DNA from: Rhyacophila brunnea
Taxonomy: Eukaryota; Arthropoda; Insecta; Trichoptera; Rhyacophilidae
Direction of reading: 5' to 3'
Assembly: GCA_022495005.1 (NCBI GenBank)
Contig: JAGYXB010001002.1
Coordinates: 868,001 to 932,000 of the forward strand
Length of the DNA stretch: 64,000 nt
This document shows, one piece after another, positions 47,975 to 58,965 of this stretch (the stretch's first letter is position 1; the number at the start of each line of letters is the position of its first letter). The notes under the pieces are model-generated. The model was not told where the DNA came from. It saw only the letters and a program-made list of their open reading frames with translations, and ran no database searches. Made by a program: the position numbers and the translations under genes.

Positions 47975-48541
47975 TAGAGTTGGGTTTCGGAAATTTCCCG
48001 ACGGGAATTCTCGAGAATTTTTCGAGATTTTCTATCCCGAATCTCGAGAATTGAAATTTTTAACATTTCGGGAGATCTCGGATTTCGAGAATCTTTTCTC
48101 GGGATTCGGGATTTCTTTATTACCAAATATTAATTGAAAAAACGATTTTGTATATGAAAAAAGTGGACGGAAACACAAAACGTTCAAAGACTGATCGGGG
48201 CATTTAGTCGACTCAAAATGAGCGCAATTTTTACAACATCAAAGAATTTTGTGTCTCAAAAGCGTACGCGATTGTCAGATGCAGCGATTGACAGTCTGTG
48301 TTTTTTAAAATTCTATTTTAATAAGAAATGTTTTGAATTATTTTTGTTTTCCTACTTCTATTTTGTTTGTCTTCTTACACAAAAAAAACATAGTTTTTTG
48401 GAATTTTGCTGTTTTTACACTGATTTTAGGATTTGTACAGGTTTTTTTTAAATCTCCCGATATCTCGAGAATTCTCGAGAATTCTTTTTTGGAAATCCCG
48501 AATCTCGAGATTGAGATTTTCTCGGGAAATACCCAACTCTA
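47975..48541. mobile_element. hAT MITE with CTCGAG-based subterminal palindromes
   Basis: 567 bp with termini TAGAGTTGGGT...ACCCAACTCTA and a perfect 8 bp duplication ATAGTACC (47967-47974 and 48542-48549). Both ends are packed with TCTCGAGAA and TCCCGAATC words that pair with each other and with themselves. The interior retains the C-terminal end of a hAT transposase, so it is an internal-deletion derivative. Confidence 0.9.
48218..48337 (+). pseudogene. hAT transposase C-terminal (dimerisation) remnant
   Basis: Contains FTTSKNFVSQKRTRLSD, then IDSLCFLKFYF. This resembles the hAT C-terminal pattern FSxAGxIVTxKRxRLSxxxVxxLxFLK. It lies inside the MITE at 47975-48541 in the position expected for the last part of the parent gene. 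Confidence 0.65.
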
Positions 48542-48780
48542 ATAGTACCTACATCCGTTGTTCCACTCGAATTAAGTCTCTCAGTGCTTTCTTATAATTA
48601 ATCTCTTGACCATATTGATCTCATCAGTACATCGTTAACTCGCGATTATAATCTCACGTCATCATCCTTACCATTGCATTTATTTCATTCTTGTACCAAC
48701 GTGAAACGATCATCATACCTCCAAATACTCATAAAAAAGTCTCGTCTGGAACGCCACCTGATTTCTTAACTTTGATTGTT

Positions 48781-50091
48781 GGATTCTTTACAGTTTACAC
48801 GGCTCATGACTTGTGACTACAATACAAGTTTTATTCTGCATTGACAATAATTAAATTATCAACTCGGCCGAGTTTATTCACCTAATGTATTCATACAAAT
48901 TATCACCACGAGAAATGGCTGCTAAATTTACACGCACCATTCATCCAGATAGCGAAGGTCATGGGTTCGACCATGGAATATCGCCAGTCGCCACGCCAGT
49001 CTCAAGCGACTAAAGGTCCCGCGATAATGCACCTCTCTTATTTGTCTTTTCTTATCCGCGCCACTGACGCGTTCATTGCACACGTCACTGTCATCGGACA
49101 TGCCCCGTGCTGTGCCCGTATAATTTGCTGTCAGTGGCGTAGAATAAATAATTATATTCCAAGTTTATATCCACGGCATTAGTAGAGTGTATGTATTACC
49201 TAATAATAGACAATTCGTACACGGTCGAAATCCCGAAGAACCTGTGTATTTTTTCGGATATTCAGACATTTGAGACATTCATACACATTAAACTCACAAG
49301 AGACTGGTAATTTTCGGTAGCCTCTGGCGAATGCGAAACAGAGGACGAGCGTCGGCGTTTTGGAACGACTAAGTAGTTTACTGATGACAAACTTCACTCT
49401 GCTCTGAGAGAAGTAGAGGACTGTGAGAGGTGGAGAGTCTTGTTCACTCAGAAAATAGCTGTATTTTTGGTGGCCATGATCCAGCTAGCTCAACTCAGGC
49501 TATGGCACATTTCTTCCTACACCCAAACATAAAATAGCTTGGTCACGTTTACATTTTAATTTCCTGTACCTATCTCCCACACGGGTGAATATTCTGAGCG
49601 TGGTATCTTGATTGCTGACAGCGTCAGGTTCTCTGAAAATTTAATTTGTTTTTTGTGTATCTTTCTTATGGATTGCAAAGATGATGTATGTATATTCAAT
49701 AAAGAATGCTACATTCTTAAATATTAATAAAAAAATGTTTAGTTAAACAGGATATTTCTTTTATTTTGTTAATTGTTAATTCATGGTGGAACTGCATTGT
49801 AGGTATTGTTGTTTAATTTACAATTTTTATAATAATTATAAACTACCTACCTACTAAAACAATGTATTTAATTAAATTTAGTAGTTAATTATTTCTTACG
49901 CATAGCCCCCGTTATCCTGTCTGTGACACCAGCATTTCATTTTATATTCCTATCAAATATAATGTAGAGACGCGATCTCATGGCTTAGTTGGCATATCGA
50001 CAATAAACAGTGTGATAGCAGCAAGGAGGCGTTTTTAATAATATCATAAGCCATATTCATATCATATCTGATCATATGTATATCTATATCA
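48781..50091. other. Non-coding stretch with SINE-like and LINE-tail pieces
   Basis: CATGGGTTCGACCATGG at about 48960-48976 is B-box-like and may be a SINE head. A LINE-tail remnant is listed at 49330-49480. The rest is unassigned. Confidence 0.35.
49330..49480 (+). pseudogene. LINE tail remnant related to 61720 copy
   Basis: Shares GAGGACTGTGAGAGGTGGAG / GAAGACTGAGAGCGGTGGAA and CACTCAGAAAATAGC / CGCTCAGAAGATGAC blocks with 61720-61870. The reading ..VEDCERWRVLFTQK.. parallels the ends of LINE ORF2 proteins. Strongly decayed. Confidence 0.4.
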
Positions 50092-50099
50092 GAGTTTCC

Positions 50100-51183
50100 C
50101 AAATCGTTATCACGAGGTGACGTCCTTGTTCGAATTATTTAAATATCTTCTAGATCATAAATTTGAAATATGTGACCGATTGACAAAATATTAAATGAAG
50201 TATATTCTAATTCGAGTTGTGAAATATTTTCACTGTTTTGTATGTTGCAATTTCGGATCTCAAATATGGAGTAAAATAAATAGAAGTATTTTCCAAAATT
50301 TATGGATTTTCATGAAGAATATAAAAAATAATAAATTGGCAAACACTATTCAAAGAAAAAATATTGACTATCTATTCAAACTGATAAACTAACCAGGTTT
50401 TCGGATTGAGATTTTGACAATCTGATGACAAAAATATAAAGAAAGTTTGATTATGTTCAATGGGCAATTCCATAACAGAAAATAAAAGTGTCTTGTCCTG
50501 CCTTGTCATTAGAAAAGAAGAATCTGAAGTTAGAGCGCCAAGGATCATGACGAAGTGGCTACCCCAACGGAAGAGACCCAGAGGCCGTCCAAGAAGGAGA
50601 TGGGCTGACGCCGTAGAAGTGGACTGGCTTCATATAGGAAGATCTGGTAACTGGAGAAGTGTGGCGAGAGACCGGAGTGAGTGGAGAGCGGTTGTGGAGG
50701 AGGCCAAATCCCACCCGGAATGTAGCGCCGTGGAAGAAGAAGAACTAATATTTCATATAACTATTTTGTTTTTTGATTCACTTCGTAATTATACCTATCT
50801 ACTATTATTACACGCTTATTCTGGGACTATTTTCAATTGAGTGTAGAATAGCGCTAGCACATCCCCAGGCATAAGCATCGTCATAGGTTTTCACCGTTTT
50901 TTTCACCCGTTTAATTATAATACATTGTAATATCTAATATTAAAAAAATTACTGAAAAAGTCTATGCTAGCATTTCAGAAAAAGCTTTCCAATGAATATT
51001 TATTCCAACACGAAAATAATGAAAAAGATATCAATAACTTTAAATCTATTACACATAAATCAAGATTTAAAAATACGTAAGTATTAGATATCTATATCAT
51101 GCATTTGTCGTCAGTCAATTTAGTCGCTGGGGTTGAACAAACTATAAAAGGGTTCCGTGACTAAATTTAATTGGGAAACACTA
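50100..51183. mobile_element. hAT-like element containing a LINE tail
   Basis: Left terminus CAGAGTTTCCCAAATCG and right terminus TTGGGAAACACTA. The flanks are ATCTATAT (50092-50099) and ATCAATAT (51184-51191), an 8 bp duplication with one difference. A LINE 3' fragment (about 50490-50745) sits inside, so the hAT is probably older. No transposase was recognised. Confidence 0.65.
50490..50745 (+). pseudogene. LINE ORF2 C-terminal tail, open
   Basis: The open translation includes KRPRGRPRRRWADAVEVD, then GNWRSVARDRSEWRAVVEEAK and SHPECSAVEEEE. This is a well-preserved LINE ORF2 tail, about 80 codons long. The stretch TGTAGCGCCGTGGAAGAAG matches the end of the 18776-18960 tail, so the same family. 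The frame runs on to 50840 only by chance. Confidence 0.7.
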
Positions 51184-51529
51184 ATCAATATCATACCAGT
51201 ATATCGCTGATCCTTTATTCATCCTTTCTTATATCTTTGCATAAATAATAAACAATAAAGTCTGCTGTAATCAAAATATCTGGTTGCATATTATTATTTT
51301 ATACGTATCACATCAAATATTGCATTCAAATAGTCTTATCTGTCATATAAAAATATGCACATTATTGCAGTCCCGCGATTGATGTCACTGTCAGCAAGGC
51401 CGGATTTAACATACCTACTGGCATAAAGGTTAATTATTAAGCTGTTATTCTTTATTTGTGGGTACCTACTTACTGTGGTTAATTGTCGAAATAATTGCTA
51501 AAACTAATATAAGGATACAAGGAGGAGTA

Positions 51530-52345
51530 CAGGATGTTTTAATCAATGCCAGAGTTAATTATTTGGAGATATGATGAGGTGGTGGATAGTCATAGTGGTA
51601 GATGAAGAGTCGTTGTTGCTTGGTTGTTGAGATGAGGGTTTATTTGGTTGATATAAGAATACACTGAATGGAATAATAAGGATGATGACGTGAGATTATA
51701 ATCGCGAGGTAATGATGTACTTATGTGAGATCGATATGATCAAGAGATTAATAATAAGAATGCACTGAGAGAATTCGAGTGGAATAACGGATGTACTATG
51801 TCGAGTGAAGAACTCGTAACAATAGCAGTACTTATGTCTCGTGACGGACTCGATGAGTGGAGTGTGGATTCATAGATTATTATTCTTATTTATATTAAGG
51901 CTGTACATCAGTTGAGGCACGCTCTAAAAAGATCGTGGCTAGGCGATGCGCGGATTGCGGATCGCGGGTGCAAATGACGCATGCCAAACGAATATAATTT
52001 GTCATATAAATACAACATACGTCCATTTTATGTTCTGTTTATTGTTCTATTAGTAACAATAATAATATATTCATTGACATGTTTTCTTTTTAAAGTAAAT
52101 GGGTAACGTTTTTAGCCATCACGAAACCAAGTGACGTGTTTCCAGCTCGACGATCTATCTCAGAATGCGAGCGAGTCCAAAATTTCGTCGCGCCTATAAA
52201 TAGTTAAAAATTATTTGCCGTTTCACTGATGTATGACCTTAATGCAGTAAGTACATAATATATTATCATAGATATTGTCGCAATTCTGGTCTAGTTATGA
52301 TTGAGGAAACACTGACAATTATTATTGCTAATGTTTTGTTTTAAT
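51530..52345 (-). repeat. Repeat copy 2 of an inverted pair, interrupted by TTAA MITE
   Basis: Inverted partner of 47725-48780, about 3 kb away. It lacks the hAT MITE and instead carries the TTAA MITE at 51899-52238. Each copy therefore records the empty site for the other's insertion. Confidence 0.65.
51899..52238. mobile_element. TTAA-flanked MITE, copy 2
   Basis: Starts GGCTGTACATCAGTTGAGGC and ends TTTCACTGATGTATGACC, with TTAA at 51895-51898 and 52239-52242. It is highly similar to 20844-21207, with an extra GCGGATCGCGG-type unit near 51956 and a shorter middle part. The corresponding empty site in the partner repeat is TTTAATATAAATAAG near 47840-47855. Confidence 0.8.
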
Positions 52346-52349
52346 ATTC

Positions 52350-55300
52350 TCATAATATTCAGTATTCTTTTAAATATATATCTGTATTATTAGTGAAATA
52401 TAAAATATGTATGTTTTAGTAGTGTATATCTTGTTATGTTTCATAAAAGTTCCGACGTGGATTCTTTGAAAAGGTTCTATTGTATGAAAGAAACGAGAGG
52501 ATCACTTTGTGAAAGGATCATAAAAGCTTTATCATTCACAATTGTTTGCAGCGTGGTATCATTAAAGGATTTCAAAAGAAAATTTTAATGACTTCAATCT
52601 GATTAGACAGGATATTTAATTGCCATGTTTACAATAAGACTGGAATCCATTCAGGCCCATGATCTTCGATGGAAGCTCTGGATAATAATATAACATATAT
52701 TCTCTGTAATATCACTGATAAATTCTTTTCTGATAAATTCTTCACTGATAAATAGTTTCTAGATAGAAATGCAAAAATAAACATGGATGTCGACGATCTA
52801 ATTCTTACGATAATAGAGTATAAGCATTGCACCAGTGCGCGTCGTTATTTTGCGTATTTAACGAAGAAAGGTAGTGGCTCTGGGGGTATTAGGGTGGTTG
52901 GGGATTCGTTGGGGGTTAGGGCGTTGGGGTTTTTTTCAACCATAGCATCGTACAATAATTGAGACATCGTGAAATCTTTCCTGTTCTGGTTCCACAATAA
53001 GTAAGTAGTTATCAGGGTTCCAAGGTTTAATTTACAGCTCTGGTTATAATTAAATAGGTATTTATCCTCTTTTTATGAAAATCAACTGCGCATAATATAA
53101 TATTATGTACCTAGTGGATTTGCAAATTGCATTTCTGCAGATTTCTTTTGTGTATCTATTTACATTAATTATTGGCATTAGTTTGCATTAAAAATGATAT
53201 AGCCACTGAATGACTACTGTGATTTTATTCGTCACGCTATAATATGGTTATAATAACAAAATGATATATTCTGTGGGTCTAGAGAGAGAAACGTATGCAA
53301 CATATATAATTGTAATTAGGGGGTTTGGTTATTTGACCATTGACTCAACGAAAACAGTGGCACTAATATTAAAGATTTAAATAATCGCCAGAATCATCAT
53401 TCCAGACATGTTTTTGTTTTTTATACACACCCAGTGAGTAGTGACCATATTTTCTTCTTAAAATAGTGGTGTTTTTTTTTTATATTCCCAACAAAGAAAG
53501 CATTCTCTTCAGAATCCAAATTGTGACATTTTTTTTTACTTTTCATGCCTTCGTGATAAAGGTTTCCACTCGAAAAAAAATCAATACTTTTTATAATTCT
53601 TCTATTTATCAGTCATTTAATATATTCATTAATTTCTGAGTTTACGCTTTTCCCTTTATCCTACACATAATTTTGTCTTCCTAATAATGCACCGAAGGCT
53701 TTTCCACTGCTCGTTTGCCGAATCTAGGTCCTCGCGACGTTTTTTCTCCAGCAAATCTCTTTAACTCTCGAGGACTTTCCACGCCTGCAAAAGAAGAAAT
53801 ATTTTTTAATTACTTACTACTTGTTTGCTAACTTTTCACCTCGTTCACCGTACCTACACTGGAAATTAATTAAACATTTATTTACTAAATTCTTTTAATT
53901 TCCTTTGGTTCAATATATAACACTGTTTCATAATGTCTACAACACTACGAAATTAAAAACCTTCAAAATCCTGGTTAAATCAGAATGTTCACAATTAGCA
54001 TAGATTTTGGATTTGAAATATTTGAAAACACATATTTAAAAATAAAGTCTATTTCTTTAAATCGATTATTGTCTGTCTGTCTAGACTTGGATACTAAATT
54101 GCAAACGTCAGCCTTTTGGAATGCAATTATATTGGTCTAATATTGGACCAATCGAATGCAATTATTCAAAATAGGCACACAACTCAAAATTCTTAAAATG
54201 AAACATGTAATCAAATACTTTTATCAAATATATATTTTTCGTGTTATTTCGTGAAATAAAATTTTAAATCTTTTTTAAGATTTAATCCAATTTTCTGATT
54301 GCTTACATTATAAAGCGTTTCAATAATATGTGCATTCATTGAAGGCATCTTGTTATTAAAAATCATATTAATTTCTAATTGTTACTATCAATTAAATGTA
54401 GTTTAATAAGTTCTTTCGGATGTATTCGAGAGATTTTGAAACAATATTATTACTATATGTTTTTAAAATTATATTTTGACATTTTTTATTTATATTGAAA
54501 TGAGTTTTGATGTGGTGATTTTATTTTTGGCAAAGCAGACATATTTTATTCCGCGCAGCTAGTAAAAAAGCAGACAAATCATTAATTTGCTGTTTATGTT
54601 AGTATACGAACGTTTAACCTTTTTTCTTTCTATATCTGTAAGCTTCTGAAATCGTCTTTCAATAGTCGAGATATATATATATATATATTAGATACTTACA
54701 TCATTCTTGGGCATAAAATCACACAATTCTCTTAAACATCAAAACGTAATCATTGTTGGACTTAAACAATACACACATCTGAGACTGTTGGTGGTCGATG
54801 TTACTCGTTTGTAATACTACAATACAAGTCGCGTTCGTAAAAAATAATAATTCAAAATGATTGGCTCACTCTGTTTACCCAATATGTAGGTTATTTTCCA
54901 TTGTGTTGTCACGGCCACCCCGCAATCTGCAATCATTTCTGATATCTCCCGGAGCGTGTTTTTATTTTGGCGAAAACTGCTTTTACAGAGCGGCGGTATT
55001 GCCCGTCGAAGAAAAAATAACAATAAATAAAATTACGCAAGGTGAGGTAATGCAAGATGAGAATGAATACCGGGTCACAAGAGATGAAGGGAACAAATTA
55101 TTTTATCAGTTTACTTTTTAATGCAGATTTCCCGGCCTTATAACGTGTACATAATTACTAAAACGAAGCTTGAAGTCACTAACTTAGGAGTGAAATTAAT
55201 TGTTCAAGAGTCCGCTGTGCCCTCTCCCTGTTTTTTTTTTTTTTTTTTTTAAAATACATATTCGTAACTATTATATACCTACATAATATAACACATTTCA

Positions 55301-55681
55301 AATATATATAATACAGCGTATCGCAGCATGCATTGAGGGTTACTCCAATGAACCAGTCTATTGTTTGAGTTATATTTCTTACACAATTATTCTAAAATTT
55401 TATGTCACAACAATATATATATATATTTTTTATTTCAAAGTTAAACTAAACATTAACTCAGTGACGTAACTAAATTATGAAGTCTCTGCAACGCTGTGCC
55501 ATACAAAATACAATTAGGTATATCTTATATATTTATATAATTACAACATTATGAAATTGTTAAAAACCAATCAAAACATCTTATAAGTAGCTACAGGAAG
55601 ATTTCTTAATGATTTGAAAGTAGACAAGCATCGTTATTATCATCTATTTCATACGAATCAATGTCACGTAGTCTCAATATA
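52350..55681. other. Long non-coding stretch
   Basis: No gene. Simple repeats: a (TA)n run at about 54668-54688 and a run of about 20 T at 55231-55250. A G-rich patch (GGGGGTATTAGGGTGGTTGG) at about 52883-52902 has no assignable function. Confidence 0.4.
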
Positions 55682-55689
55682 GTTGGAAC

Positions 55690-56375
55690 TAGGGATTCCA
55701 ATCCCGGGATCCCGAACTATTTTTGATACCTATGAATCCCGGGATTGGTAAACATAATCCCGAAACTTTCGGGACTGAGTTTTTTATCAATTTTTATGGA
55801 AAATAAAATAAAAACGAAAATATAACAGAAAAATACTTTTAATAACATACAAATACATTATAAATTAAGTGAGTTTGAAAAAAGTTTGATTTATTACCCA
55901 TGTCTTGCCAATTCATTTTATTTTTTCACATACATTAATAAAAACGAGAAAGATTGGAAAAAACAATGTTTTTCACTCTTAACAAAGTGATTCCACCATG
56001 TTTTTTAATGCATTTGTCATTTTTTTATTTTAATTGAACTTGTATTTGTTATCTTTTAATAAATAAATAAAACTCTTTTACTTTTACATTATTATTTACA
56101 CATATTACAATATTATTTACTCCATTAAACCTATGTATTTCCAAGATTGGACGTACACAATATTAACAATAAATGTCTTAAATAGTATAAATTATACTAA
56201 ATTTATTTTTAACCGTTTTTATCAACGTTATTTGTACCTATAATCTATATATAGAAATTTTATATTGACTATTGAAAAAAATGCCAATCCCGGACCAGTC
56301 CCGAGATCCCGGGATCGTCAAATCGTAATCCCGAAATCCCGGGATCAAGATTTTGGCTAGGGATTGGATTCACTA
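55690..56375. mobile_element. hAT MITE with CCCGGG-based subterminal palindromes
   Basis: 686 bp. Left terminus TAGGGATTCCAATCCCGGGA and right terminus, reverse-complemented, TAGTGAATCCAATCCC. A perfect 8 bp duplication GTTGGAAC flanks it (55682-55689 and 56376-56383). About 100 bp at each end repeat ATCCCGGGAT-type palindromes. The AT-rich interior has no recognisable protein. Confidence 0.9.
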
Positions 56376-56383
56376 GTTGGAAC

Positions 56384-56918
56384 ATTACTCAATTTTAAAA
56401 TTCACATTTTTTTTAATTCGTACACACTTCAGTGGTTATGCTAGTCGAAAAATATGTAATTCGTCATGAAGCTGCGTTTGCAATGCACAAAAATGTTCAG
56501 TCTAAGGTTTCGTACAATTTACCAGGCACGATCATTGAATAAATATATTTTTAAGTTTAGTCAGACGATTGTATTTGGAATAGTAAGTATTTTTGACAAT
56601 ATCTATAAACCTAAATAACGCAAAAATCTTCACGTAATTCGACAATAATTCAATTAATAATAATTCAACAGCCAATTTATAAATATAAATTCCCATAATT
56701 AGTGGTGTTTTAAATTTTTGTCTAGAATTTGGGTAGTTTTGATTAATGTTCATTATTAATGACATAAACATTCTTTGAACGGATAAACGAAATAATATCA
56801 TATGAACCTATAATGCACGTTGAAAAATTCTCTGAAACGTCAGCATTGATTATTCGGCGAATGTTTTTAGCCAAAGCTGCAACCAGTAAGTAACTGACAA
56901 TCAATCACAGAAAAATTA
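56384..56918. other. Unassigned AT-rich stretch
   Basis: Nothing recognisable. The minus-strand frame at 56532-56801 has AT-driven composition. Confidence 0.4.
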
Positions 56919-56926
56919 GGTACCTA

Positions 56927-57552
56927 TAGGGATTGCAATACCGGTATTTCAAAACGGGTATTCCAGTATTTCTACCGGTTTTAAAAATCCAAAATACCGG
57001 AATTTTTGGTATTAAGAAAGCACACTCGTTTCCGTTTTTGAAAATGCATTATAAGTTATGTGCTGCTAAAATCTAAATATATTGAGTGAATCCAACAGAG
57101 CTGAAAAAATAATAAAACAAATTTCATCAAATATATTTTACAAATTATCATAATATTATTTCGAAATACAAAACATCCTTGACAAAAATGTTCAATTATT
57201 CTATAATTATTGATGACTGTAAAAGCGTTGAATTTAAGAAGCTTTTCCTGCAGCCGGACTTATTTGCACTTGATGAACTTTTGAAAGCTTTAGTTAAAAT
57301 TATCAATATATTCAAATTATTTGTAAAAAATCACTAGTTCTACAAGTATGATCAATACATATTTTTAAATGTCAACATAATAAATGTAGGTATGTAGGTT
57401 TTTGCTATAAAATAATATTTTTAAAAGATTTTAATAGCTATATTTATTGATAAGCACCTACTTCTGTTTTTTTAATGTTAAGAAATACCGGTATTCAATA
57501 AGAAATACCGAAAAACCGGTATTGACATTTTCATTCGGTATTGCAATCCCTA
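56927..57552. mobile_element. hAT MITE with ACCGGT-based subterminal palindromes
   Basis: 626 bp with termini TAGGGATTGCAATACCGGTA and TACCGAATG-type inverted partner (CGGTATTGCAATCCCTA). The flanks GGTACCTA (56919-56926) and GGTACACA (57553-57560) agree at six of eight bases. Both ends repeat AATACCGGTATT-type palindromes. The outer TAGGGATT matches the neighbouring 55690 element, while the inner palindrome differs. Confidence 0.8.
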
Positions 57553-57560
57553 GGTACACA

Positions 57561-58961
57561 CTGTATATATATACTTAAATAATTAATTTTATTTAAAATT
57601 TAATATGTAAGTACTTATATAATTTCCTAACTCCTTCCTGAATACACTGTAACCATACATGACAGACAATCACGAGCTGACGTTCAACTATTGATTTCAA
57701 CATCAGCAGTGCGAAAATACTTACAATCCATAATACCAGTCATTATACCTAAATATACTATACCTACAACATGCGTATATCTCTCGGTTACCATTACGCA
57801 ACATTATTATTTTCAGCATCATCATATTTCATTAGAACACACAAAGTCATAAGTCATTACAAATCTCATAAATCATGATATCGAATTTGGGCATCGTAAT
57901 CAAGTCATTATTGTGCCCAGATAACTCAATTAATTATCGTGTTTCGGCTTATTATCGCTAAAAAAATAAGTATGACATTGTTGAATAAATCTTAAGGCTT
58001 TAGTTGTAATATTTACAATAGTTGTTAATACCACTGTGTTTGAGCATATTTTCCATTTCCTTGAAAGCCAACTGGTGTGGTAGATAGTCTCCGGAACATA
58101 CTTCGTCTACAATCTTCGATTCGACAATTTTTTCGTCGCGTATATTATTGAAAATTAAAACAACCGTAGATACGATTGCTTTCATTTTTGTAAATAGGAT
58201 TTTTATGGTATCTTTTTTACACTTTCACGTTTTTCCGTATTCTACTTCTTTTGAAGTGATGTTTAAAATTGGTTACATAAATAGTGTGTTTTGTATGATT
58301 GTAATCTTGTTTAGCTTTAAACCTATAATAATCAGGAATACAAGCATCCAAACCACACTGCCTGTTTATATAAAAAAATAAACATTATTTTAAAAGAATA
58401 AATTTACAAGAAACAACTTTGACATAATACTTATGTAAAAAAATTTGTGCAAATGTCTTTACAAATTAAAACAGTGACTTTTTTTATCAAACATATCTTT
58501 TCTGGAGATGTGTGTCAGTCAGTCATCTTAAGTCTTGGTAATAAACAGGGAACTCAAAGTAATAAATAACGCTCATTTAATATATATTTATCAAAGTATT
58601 TTTTATTAATTCAAAAAACAAAACATTGTGGATAACAAATTAAAGTTCAGGACGTTCAAAAGATGAGATTTAAATTGAAAAAAAGTTGTTTCTAATCAAA
58701 CAAAGTTAAATAAGAATACATAACTAATTGTATAGCAAATATTACACTCACAAAAGAGAACAGAAATAATAGAAATAATTATTATGTTGTAAATAAAAAT
58801 AATACATTTACAAAAAGCATGGGGTTGCATTTTAAATCAGCCTAACTCATACGCTGCTGACTATATAATGATTTTTTAATTAGCACCTTTAAAATGAACG
58901 TTAATTACATCGATCGGCCGCCCGGTCATTACGCGCATGTGCGTCTTCAGCGTCCAAAGTA
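57561..58961. other. Unassigned AT-rich stretch
   Basis: No gene or named repeat. Frames at 58000-58381 on both strands are low-complexity. Confidence 0.4.
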
Positions 58962-58965
58962 TTAA

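Larger units (their letters stand above)
47725..48780 (+). repeat. Repeat copy 1 of an inverted pair, interrupted by hAT MITE
   Basis: Outside the hAT MITE at 47975-48541, it matches the reverse complement of 51530-52345. Shared blocks include AACATTAGCAATAATAATTG, CGAGTCCGTCACGA, CACGAGTTCTTCACTC and GCGATTATAATCTCACGTCA. The class is unknown; an LTR is possible. The match weakens after about 48690. Confidence 0.65.
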
